From contig OX578150.1 in the NCBI GenBank assembly GCA_951213105.1, positions 26,739,607 through 26,803,606 of the forward strand: a stretch of 64,000 nt of DNA. Direction: 5' to 3'. The notes below the pieces were generated by a model, which was not told the origin of the DNA, did not search any database, and worked only from the letters and a program-made list of their open reading frames with translations. The stretch's first letter is position 1, and every line of letters starts with the position of its first letter. The stretch is from Amaurobius ferox (Eukaryota; Arthropoda; Arachnida; Araneae; Amaurobiidae). Shown here in pieces: positions 31,240 through 40,800 of the stretch. The translations under genes were made by a program, and so were the position numbers.

Positions 31240-31560
31240 GCTTGACAGATTGTAACGATTGGAAAAAATGCAGAGTCCACTTCGACGATAAGAACTGGCA
31301 ATTTCGTCCCAGTAGCTCAACGATAGAGAGTCAGCTAGCCAGTTCGGAGATCCAGGGTTCGATTCCGGGTTGGGGCAGAAATGCTCTTTACAATGGCGCC
31401 CGAACAAATCAACCCTGTAGGTTAGTGCAAAGATGTTAGAGGTCTGAAGACCCCAGACCGTGCAACTCACATAGTGGGTTCAGAGTAGCTAGCTGCATGG
31501 CCTGGAAAGGATACCTCCTGCACTCAGGAGGTACCCAGGGTCTACCATCCCGCCAAACGA
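31240..31560 (+). repeat. SINE family 1 (tRNA-derived)
   Basis: Leader GCAGAGTCCACTTCGACGAT, A box AGTAGCTCAACGATAGAG, B box GGTTCGATTCCGGG, body AAATCAACCCTGTAGGTTAG. The 3' part (CCTGGAAAGGATACCTCCTG onward) differs from the copy at 3939-4246, so the family has at least two tails. Confidence 0.75.
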
Positions 31561-32079
31561 ACATTTATTTAAGTCTAAAAGATAACAATTAATGAAAAAT
31601 ATTGTGATTAAACAGACAGTTTTACATTATATTTGAACTTGACAAGTACGTCCATTTTTCTAAAATGGGAAAAGGGTTATTGCGAATATAGATAAAAAGA
31701 TCATTGAAAAATAAAATTTAGAGTGAGGTATAATAACATAATGAAAAATAGATTAAAATTAAAGAAATTAATAAAATTTCAAAAGTAAAATTTAGAAAAT
31801 ATATAAAAAGAAATATATGAAAAGGAAAAAAATAATTAGGCACATGAAAAACAAAAACAGAAATTTAGAATAAAATTTAGAAAAGAAAAATTAGAAAAAA
31901 TACAAATAAAAAGGGTCAAAAGAAAAAGAAAGAACCGAGGAAATAAGAACAGTGAACATAGCTTTTTTTTTTTAAACAGAAAATATGGAGGGAACACAAT
32001 AAGTCCATATAAGTTAATAAGAATGAAATAAAGGGATTCATTGATCAAAATTAATTGAGAGCAGAATCTACTCATAAGC
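31561..32079. other. Purine-rich tract downstream of a LINE frame
   Basis: Very A-rich on the plus strand (many AAAGAAAA and AAATTTAGAAAA repeats). Since the LINE frame lies on the minus strand and ends at 32080, this is probably its 3' untranslated region plus simple sequence. A T-run at 31963-31973 could be a short poly(A) tail on the minus strand. Confidence 0.45.
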
Positions 32080-32895
32080 TTAGGTCACTTTATTAGAAAT
32101 TTTCATGGCAACAAGAATACAGTTTGTAATTTTATCTACTGAAGAGGGATTTGAACGAACTTTGGAGAACCAAATTGGTTTATTAGAGGGAGAGACTTTG
32201 CAGAGATGAAAATTTTTAGAAAAAGGACAATCGAAAATATTATGGTCAACGTCACCGAATTTATTGCAAATACAGTTAGAGGTGGATTTAATTTTGAAAA
32301 AGTATAGGTAATCAAGAAAGGGGCCATGACCAGTAAGAAAGTAAATGAGGTATTTATTAAAAATTTGTAAATTAGGATTCACGATAGGGAGGTAAGACAA
32401 GATTCTAGCCGGATCACCAGTCCTGGTGGAAATATAATCGTTAAGATAATTTTGCCAAAGATTAAAGATATGAGATTTACAAAATTTTGAGAGGAGCGAG
32501 TAAGGAAAGGGAATAGTAAGAGGGGAACCAGAGATAGCAGCAATTTTGGCATGGTAATCAGCAATTTCATTTCCAGATATGTTATTGTGTGCTTTTACCC
32601 AAGAAATATTGACAAGGTTTTTGGCAAGGAGAGCTTTGGATTTAAAGATAATTAGATTTATTTTTATTGAGTCAAGAGCTTGAATGGAAGGGAGGCTATC
32701 GGAAAAAATATTAACAGGGGTATTATTAAAGGAAGCCCAGTCAATAGCAAAGAAAATAGCAGTAAATTCGGCTTGAAATACTATATTCCTGTTGTCAAGT
32801 TTATAGGAGAAAACCTTTTCCAGAATATCATGTTTAAAAATACAGACTGAAAGACCAGTGTTATTGTCAATATCTGAACCATTAGTATATATCAA
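32080..32895 (-). pseudogene. LINE RNase H and C-terminal domain, 5'-truncated
   Basis: An open frame of 271 residues. RNase H blocks occur in order: YTNGSDID (residues 3-10), QAEFTAIF with E43, FSDSLPS with D66, WVKAHNNISGNEIADYHAK with D113. Next comes LTGHGPFLDYLYFF (188-201), and then a CX1CX7HX4C cluster (C208, C210, H218, C223). This is the C-terminal part of an RNase H-bearing non-LTR retrotransposon polyprotein (I/R1-like group). The first catalytic Asp (normally TDGS) is Asn, so RNase H would probably be inactive. The reverse transcriptase is missing, which is the usual 5' truncation of a LINE. The frame is otherwise open, suggesting a fairly recent insertion. Confidence 0.82.
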
Positions 32896-32930
32896 ATATT
32901 GACAATAACACTGGTTTTGCAGTCTGTATT
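32839..32930. repeat. 35-bp inverted duplication at the LINE 5' truncation point
   Basis: The LINE segment coding DIDNNTG..VC is repeated in opposite orientation about 22 bp away (TATTGACAATAACACTGG appears inverted and direct). About two mismatches over 35 bp. Such short inversions at the 5' end of truncated LINEs are known from twin priming. Confidence 0.8.
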
Positions 32931-32932
32931 GA

Positions 32933-33030
32933 TGTTGGAGGTCTGAAAATGACCCTAGTACGACTAGTACGGATTCAGTGGATTCTAGAAAAATTGAGCG
33001 CTGATTTTAAAATGAGAGGATAACGACCAC
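32933..33030 (+). repeat. SINE family 1 tail, left of the LTR element
   Basis: GGAGGTCTGAAAATGACCCT, GATTCAGTGGATTCTAG and GAGAGGATAACGACCAC align with the tail of the reference SINE on the minus strand of 3939-4246. The SINE resumes at 45002 (CCACGCAGG..TAACCTGGG), so it was split by the retrotransposon with duplication of CCAC. Confidence 0.75.
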
Positions 33031-34201
33031 TGTCGCGAACGTTTTGGTATACTCGACAGAGAAGACAAAGTTTTGAAATCAAACACATTTATTAAACATG
33101 AAATAACAAGGCAGTTGATCGAAAACAGTGGAGTACAAGCATTTCTCGCAATAACTCAGAGTTACACTCGGTAGGGTGACCATTAAGAACACCCCTGGAG
33201 GAAGAGGAACCAAGAGAATACACATATTTTCTGATACATAAAATAAACACAATATTCCTCACATTATACTTGACATTTATATACGACATTTGTATACTTT
33301 GAACATATACGACATTTTCATATAACATCATCAATGACTCGATACTCACGAGGATTTGACAATTAACACTCTATTCGTTAGGTGGAAGACTAAATATATA
33401 TAAAACTTTACCTCGTCTCTTTTAAATATAACATTTACAATTCTGTACCATGGGAAAGGATATCAGGATGGACTCTCGGCATAAACTCATCGAGATTCTT
33501 GCGCAGAACAAAATCCATAATGGTCGGGAAACTCGACTACACAACATCATGCTGGCGGAATTCGACATCTTGGTTGGTTACGGAGATTGGTTGATTCGTA
33601 CCTTAGGACACAAGGAGGAGTCAGGCAAATACAAATCGCTGTAAAATGAGCTTTCCCTCTAGCCCTATTAGCGATTCAAGCCGACCAGTGAAAGAACCAT
33701 TTTCTCTTTTCACAAGACTCATTATTCCATTACTACCAGGCTGATTCATTTAAAAACACGAGTGACTCATCTCTGAACCGAGCCAAACGACTCTACGCAC
33801 AACTTGTCGAACTATGTTACATATTTTAATCACATCCTTCCACTTTCAAAATTAATCCACCTTTTCTTAAAATTCGCGATCATACGCGAATCAAACACAC
33901 ACGTCTACATTTCTCCACGACTCCTTCCACACTGCTTCCAAAATCCTTTTTCAAACGCGCGCGTGCGCAAAACCTGCAAGTTCCCAACTAGCGACTGAGA
34001 AGCGAAAATACAAAACTATTACTATTTTTCTGGAACATAAACACTTTTGCGATTTTAGAGTTCACTTCCCTTAAAAGTCAATGTAATTGAAAACATGTAG
34101 AAAAGACATTTACATTTCGAAATTGACACTTTCAATCACACAGAAATAAAACAATACTTTAATATACAATTTTAACACAGAGGTGTGAAAGCCTTATCAC
34201 A
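33031..34201 (-). repeat. 3' LTR of the Ty3/gypsy element
   Basis: 1171 bp with TGT...ACA ends: plus-strand TGTCGCGAACGTTTTGG at the left and GCCTTATCACA at the right. No difference from the other LTR (43831-45001) was found by eye. Its outer edge is preceded by CCAC (33027-33030). Its inner edge should meet a polypurine tract and the internal region but instead runs into a copy of the right flank, again starting CCAC. Small open frames inside it have no recognisable domain. Confidence 0.85.
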
Positions 34202-34309
34202 CCACGCAGGATTCTAACCTGGGTAAAAATAACAGTAGCAGGCGGCTATGAGGTAAAAATAACAGGAGGTGGGCAGTCAGATTATCAGTTGCCCTCTAAT
34301 CTGACATTA

Positions 34310-34445
34310 GAGGGTGGAGAATGCAGGGTTCCCTTCGACGATAAGAGTTTGCAATTTCGTCCCAGTAGCTCAACGGTAGAGCGTCGGCTGGACAGTTCGG
34401 AGATCCAGGGTTCGATTCCCGGTTGGAGCAGCAATGCTTTTTACA
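34310..34445 (+). repeat. SINE family 1 head (duplicated copy)
   Basis: Leader CCCTTCGACGATAAGAG, A box AGTAGCTCAACGGTAGAG, perfect B box GGTTCGATTCC and T-arm partner. It ends at GCAGCAATGC without the usual body. The same sequence is at 45110-45245. Confidence 0.7.
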
Positions 34446-35148
34446 ACAACATTTATTCATATTTTAATGCACATTTTTGTGTAGCAAAGTTTGAATTATA
34501 AATATTGGAAATATGGTTATAAAAGTGAGAGGAGGGAATTTGTTTTCGCCCCCCCCCCCAAAGCAGAACTAAAATGAACAGCTCTGATGTTACAACATTT
34601 TTATTTCAACTCCCATTTTTTACACATTCTATCAAATATCATAAACACTCGAGGCCATTTATTGTCTTCCTAAATCAAACGATTTTTCAGATAGCATTTG
34701 CAATTCTGATTTAACGCTCTAAATGCATAAATATTTGCCTTCCAAAGAGAATTTTAGTTGGCAGAAGAATTTACTCCCTACGCATTGATTCCAATTCTCA
34801 TCCTTTCCTCATTAAGGCTTCGGAAAAAGAAATTATTCGATTGTTCTTTTGCCTTTGTCTCACCCGGGTTCGAACGACAATGATTGCTTTGTGCCCCGGG
34901 AGCTTCTTTGCGAAGAAGCCTGACTATTCAGCTTCCAATGAATAGGAGGTTAAGAAAATGGAATTTTATTTCGGAACGAACGGCATTACGTTTTCAAAAT
35001 CGATTGGGGTCGTTACGGAAGAGAAAAATGCTTGAATCGGATAAGATGTTGTGATCGGTACATTTGCTTAGATCAAAGATCTTCAAAGTTTACGACATTT
35101 CGGACGCCAAAGCAATTATTTCTTTCCCTTCATTACATAGTAAAAAAA

Positions 35149-35931
35149 TCTGATGTGGGCAACACATGACTTTCCTTATATAATGTAATGAATTTACTAC
35201 TTTTACAGTAAAAAAATAGGTTTTTCATATAGTAGATACTAATATTCTTTCCAAGATATTGAATTTTCGACAATTAGTCGTCATTTTCATTGATTTAGCA
35301 TCATTTTTATCCATTTGGTGAAATTTTAATTAATTTGGCAAAATTTCAAAAAAGTTGCCAAGTTGGCGACATTCCGCCAAATTCGTCGCCAAAATCTCGC
35401 CAAGCGTTATGCACTAAGAAAAAAGTTATTCTTACAGCAGATAAATGACTTGGCGTTCAAATACAAAAGTATTATTCAAAGTATATTTTTTCATGAATGG
35501 AACGAGCTAGATCCACGAGAATGATGTCACTCAATTTATCGCATGGTATTACATATGAAAAGTGAACATGTTTCTCAATAGGAATTTTTTTATTTATGTG
35601 ACTTTTTCATAATTTTTTTGAAAAATGTACAATATCTCGAGAACGGTTCATGTTACCGTTCTAAAATTTATGCCAATCGTTTTCTAATGAAAAATTACAT
35701 AAGAAATGTCTATTTGCGTAACTTTATTAGCGGTTTTGACTTTTTGACGATTTTTTCAAAATTTCATTCGAAAATTTAGGGGGGTTCTGAACATTCGATT
35801 ACGTATAAAAACAATAGGCTTCCAGTGTTTACGGATTGTGATTTTTGTACCAAATTTGGTTCGAATCGGTCCATTCGTTCGTCAGTTATCGTCTCCACAG
35901 ACTCACTGACACACACACACACACACATATA

Positions 35932-35971
<40 letters not shown>

Positions 35972-36097
35972 TCCCTTCAAAAATGTTTGATTTGTGATCA
36001 GGGATGCTTGAAACGTGCTCTCCCGTCGAAAACTCGAATTCGAATTTTCGACCCCGTCACAATACTTTCCTTATACATTATGTATATAAGGAAAGTA
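35149..36097 (+). mobile_element. HINE family B (duplicated copy)
   Basis: Complete: TCTGATGTGGGCAACACATG at the start, subterminal ACTTTCCTTATATA, CA microsatellite at 35910-35968, terminal hairpin ending TATATAAGGAAAGTA. A HINE-related minus-strand fragment follows directly (36105-36310: GGTCGAAAATTCAAGTTCG, TTTTCGACAG, TATG repeats). Confidence 0.8.
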
Positions 36098-36526
36098 AAA
36101 CGTATTGTAATAAGGTCGAAAATTCAAGTTCGTGTTTTCGACAGAAAAGCACGTCTAAAGCACCCCCGAACGCGAAGCGAACGATTTTGAGGGGATGTTA
36201 GTGTATGTATGTTAGTATATGTGTGTATGTATGTTATGCTAGTGAGTGGGTGGGTGTATGTTAGTGTGTGTTCGTGAGTCTTTGGACGCGATATCTTAAG
36301 ACCGACAGATTATTCCAAATCCCAAATTCAATTAACAATTTTGATTCAATATTTATGCATTTTCAAATTTTTTAATTTCATATAAAATGAAATTTTGAAA
36401 TATAGTACAATAAATTGCAGCTGTCATCATCATATTAGTTGTGGCTAAAATTTAAACAAAATAATGAGTAACTCAGTTACTCGTTAATGAATTACTCATA
36501 AACTCTGTTACACGTCACTCCTTTTT

Positions 36527-36759
36527 ACTTTCCCTACAATAAGAAATACATGCATAATGTATTCCCTGCAATACATGCGACAGTATTGGAATCGTGTCGA
36601 AAATCCTAACTAGAGTTTTCGACGGAGCTACACGTTTTGTGACCTCTAGAACATGAAAAGACTATTTTTACAGTGGCGTCTGTGAGTGTGTTTTTGTGTC
36701 TGTCTATCTATGCAATGTATGCGTCCACTCTAACTCAACTAATGGACAAAATTTTATAA
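36527..36759 (-). mobile_element. HINE family A, truncated at the rearrangement junction
   Basis: The terminal hairpin, the GACGGAGCTACACGTTTTGTG block and the GTGTGT region are present, then the element stops within the first central repeat where the retroelement internal sequence begins. Confidence 0.75.
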
Positions 36760-37899
36760 CTCAATTAATGGACAAAATTCCATTGAGAGGAATTTAGTGT
36801 AAATTTTGAGCGATGTACATGTACATCAAAGAAAAAAACAAAAACAAACAAGATCATGACCAGCATAATAACCAAAATCCAAGAGTGGCCTAAAGTTTGA
36901 CTCGTGAGTCAAAAAAAAATAAGTCTCAATACAAGCATAGACCTTTACAAGACAACACCAAATTAACAAGACACAAATGATGAAATTGCCCCTTTTAAAA
37001 CTTAAACACTAATACATTTTCTGGTGAGTACCACAGAGACATGAAAATTTAATTTACTCAACTCACAAAAAGTTTAACTAAACAAAAAGTTTTCTTTCTT
37101 CAAAAATTTTACAATTAAAATTCTATAAATTTACTTTTGACAGAAATCAATTTATTAACTATTATCCAACCTTGCCAACAAATTACTTTAAAAGACATTT
37201 AAAAAAATTACTAATTTAGAAAATGAGACAAATTTTCAAACCAAGAATGTTGATCAGGCACCCAGGCAAGAAACAAGTCCATTAGAAAGTTGCAAACCTA
37301 GAGGTGGCGGTACCCCCAACCAATAAGTCAACAAACACCAAATGACAAAAAAAAATTTCTAAAATTTACTAGACCTTTAAATTAAAAAAAATCATTCACA
37401 CATTCATAAAATAAAACAGAGATAAAAATTATCAGTTATCCTTAAAAATCCTTACCAAAACTCTAATCCATCAAGTACTTAATTATCTTAAAATTACTTT
37501 AAAACATTACTGCTTATCATTAAAGTAAAGCAAAAAAAAAAAATTATTATTTAAGTATTTAGAATTTTAAAACACTACTTCAACCTGATTAACATGGCAC
37601 TCACATTCAGAAAGCTGCACTGGCACAGAACTTGCAGTACAGAACATTCAGCTGACTGACACATAAAGCAAATTACACAGAAGTTCAGAAATATCGGATC
37701 CATTTTAACATAGCATACAGTTTTGCAAAACATTTTGTGAAACAATTGAAAATATAATATTATGAAACATAATTGTCCATCTCACAACAATATCAGTCTT
37801 TTTTTTTTTTGAAAATGTGAGAATTTCATAATCTAAACATTTTACTTTACTTTTGAGCCAATTGCTCTCTTGACATATTGCCTTAATTGACAAGTAACT
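36760..37899 (-). other. 3' untranslated internal region of the Ty3/gypsy element
   Basis: Lies between the Gag-Pol stop and the rearrangement junction. It is A-rich on the plus strand and has no credible frame. A polypurine tract (polypyrimidine on the plus strand) would be expected at the left edge beside the LTR but none is seen, so the 3' extremity of the internal region is probably lost. Confidence 0.55.
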
Positions 37900-40800
37900 T
37901 TAATGAATAAATTGGCCTCTTGGGCGCAAGTCATACTTGTGTGAATTAGGAACATTTTGAGTTTTAACCCTATTTTGATGGTTTAGAAAATATCTACTTT
38001 TAAATTGTCTTGTTTCTTGAGTTGAAGAATTATCAATGTTATCATTATATGTGCTAGAAATCAATTCACTACGTCTAGGAGGTAAAGGAGTTAATCTATT
38101 AACGTGGACCAATTGCTGATTACATGGATTGTTTTTGTGTTGAATGACAAAGTTAACTTCAGTTGTTTGCTTGATAACTTCAAAAGGACCATGATTTAAA
38201 GAACTGAGTTTTTTTGATTGGCCTGGCCGAATATGAGGTGTGTAAAGATAGACCAAGTCACCAACTTTAATCTTAGGCATTTTAGCAGATTTATGTTGTT
38301 GAAGTTGTTGTGATTCCTGAGCTTCCTCAAGGTTTTTCCTAACAGTTACAAAGGTCTTTTTTAAGCGAACCTGTAAGTCATCTGAATAATCATGAGTAGA
38401 TTTGTAAACTGGATATTTTACACCTGTTAAAAGAGCATCAGGTAGCACAGGGTCTCGACCAAAGACAAGATGTGCTGGGGACTCGCCTGTTGAGGCATGG
38501 ACTGACGTTCTATGAGCCATTAAAGCGAATTGAATCATCCGATCCCAATCGCCCTTATCAGAATAGACCAGATTCTTTAAGGATCTAACTAACGTACCGT
38601 TCAGTCTTTCGACTAGCCCGTCTGACTGGGGATGGTACGCTGAAGTATTATGTTTTTTTATGCCTAATTTCTTGTATAGATTGTTGGCAGCTTCAGAAAT
38701 GAAGTTACTACCTTGATCCGTAATTAAGTGAGCAGGAATTCCATGAATACTTATAAATCTCTCTAAACAAGCGAGAATATCCTCAGTTTTAACTGTAGCA
38801 AGTGGATAAGCCTCTGGCCATCTAGTGAAGTAATCTGTAATGACAAGAATGTACTTCATCCCAGAATTCGAGATAGGTAGTGGGCCGACTACATCCATAG
38901 CCACACGTTCAAAAGGATAAGTTGTAATAGGAAATTTCTGTATTGGAGCCTTGTTGTTACGAAAACCTCTGTTTTTTACACAAGTTGTGCACGACTTCAC
39001 ATAATTTTCAGTCTGAGCATGCATGTCTGGCCAATAATAGTTAACTGAAATTTTTGCCAGAGTTCTTTGAAAACCACAATGTGCAGCAACAGGAGAATCA
39101 TGGCAAAGCCATAGAATTTCTGAGACTAAGTCTTGAGGAATAACTACTCTCTCATTATATTGCTGTCTCTGCTTTGGATTTTTGTGTATGCAATGTAACA
39201 TACCATTTTTCATGAAAAATGAAAGTTTTTGTGGGTATGGTTTTACACCTTTTTCCAGAAGATTTTTGATTTTTATACATCTAGGATCTTTCAATTGACC
39301 AATAGCTATCCTAGTTACCAGAGAAGCTTCCACAGTAGTCTGTACTTGATCTTGAGAATTTTCAACGATTGCATTTATGTTTTCACTACTATCATTATTC
39401 TGTACCACTACTTTTCCAGAAATTTTCGTAGGGACAGATTCTACAATACTTTTAGGAACAGTTTGTTTCTGAGTGTTTTGAGATTTCTTTGAAGAAGACT
39501 CATCAATACATCTCGAAAAATAGTCAGCTACAACATTATGTTTCCCCGGTTTATGAATGATTTCATAATCAAAAGCCTGCAAAGAAACGATCCAGCGAGC
39601 TATGCGCGAAGTAGGATCTTTTAATTTGAAAATGAACGATAAGGATGCTTGATCACAGTAAATTTTGAAATGTTTGCCTAAGAGATAGTGCTTAAATTGC
39701 TGGGTAGCCCAAACCACAGCCAAAGCTTCTTTCTCGACTACACTGTAATTCACTTCAGCACCTTGTAATTTTCGACTAGCAAAGGAAACTGGGTGAGATA
39801 ACCCATTTTCATCCAATTGCGAAAGAACTGATCCCAAAGCGTAATTAGAGGCATCTGTATGCAAAGTAAAGGGCAAATTAAAATTTGGTAATTTTAAAAT
39901 TGGTTCTTGAATAAGCTTGTTCTTAAGTATTTCAAAAGCTTCCTGAGCCTTCTGACTCCACACAAACTTTTTCTGCTTTGATTTCAAAAGATTAGTTAGT
40001 GGAAGAGTAATCTTTGCATAATCTGGTACAAACTTCCTATAAAAGCCTGTCAAACCCAAAAATTGTCTGATATTCTTGGCACAGGTGGGTACTTTAAATT
40101 TTTGCACTAAATCAATGTTATGAGGGTCTGGCTGAACTTTTCCCTCAGACACTCTGAAACCTAAGTACTTTATTGTCTTTCTGAAAAAGAAGCATTTTGA
40201 TGGCTTTAACCTAAGACCATGTTGAGATAATTTAATAAAAACTTCTTCTAATTTCATCATGTGTTCTTCAAAAGTTTTTGATGAGATGATAACATCATCT
40301 ATGTATATTCCTGATAACCCTGCCAGTACAAGAGACATTAATCTCTGAAAAGACGCTGGTGCGTTTTTTAGACCAAAAGGGGTCCTACACCATTCGTAGT
40401 GACCGGTGGGCGTGGAAAAAGCTGTTTTGTGTGAATCCTGTGGATTCAAATGCAATTGGTAGAATCCTGAAGTTAAGTCCAAAGTTGAGAAAAATGTAGC
40501 ACCTGCTAAATTATCAATCAATTCACTAATGTTAGGAATTGGAAAATTTTCTGTAATAGTAAGTTTGTTTAACTTGCGAAAATCACAACATAATCTATAA
40601 GAACCATCCGGTTTCCTTACAAACAGTACTGGCGTATTGTAAGGTGAAAAACTAGGTTTAATTATTTTAGCTTCTAATAATTCTGTGACTTGTCTATTGA
40701 GTTCCCCTTGTAAATGATGTGGAACTTTGTATGGTTTCTGATAAACAGGAACAGATGTTTCCAAATTTATCTCATGTAATATGGTTTTACAACCAGACAA

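Larger units (their letters stand above)
34202..36759 (+). repeat. Duplicated copy of the element's right flank, inserted beside the 3' LTR
   Basis: The segment matches 45002-47562 essentially base for base; the one length difference noticed is in a poly-C run at about 34550 (three C fewer). It carries SINE 1 tail, SINE 1 head, a family B HINE, a further HINE-like fragment and a family A HINE cut off at 36759. In the right-hand copy the same HINE-A continues uninterrupted to 48150, so the right-hand context is the original. The junction joins CTCAACTAATGGACAAAATT to the retroelement's CTCAATTAATGGACAAAATT, i.e. at similar sequence. Confidence 0.85.

Noticed and set aside
31394..31406. TGGCGCCCGAACA resembling a lysine-tRNA primer-binding site
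   Set aside because: It lies in the body of a SINE 1 copy (the sister copy reads GGCTCCCAAACA) with no LTR or retroviral frame beside it.
33450..33644. 64-codon frame inside the LTR, present in both LTRs
   Set aside because: Identity between copies is explained by the LTRs being duplicates; the frame has no recognisable domain and runs antisense to the element.
34364..34440. Functional tRNA genes at the A-box/B-box sequences
   Set aside because: The acceptor and anticodon arms are degenerate and each is attached to a SINE body or tail; they are tRNA-derived SINE heads.
33031..36759. Reading the whole 3.73-kb repeated block as a very long LTR
   Set aside because: The right-hand edge of the block falls inside an uninterrupted HINE-A, and a SINE resumes right after position 45001 with a CCAC target duplication, so the LTR is 1171 bp and the rest is flanking DNA.
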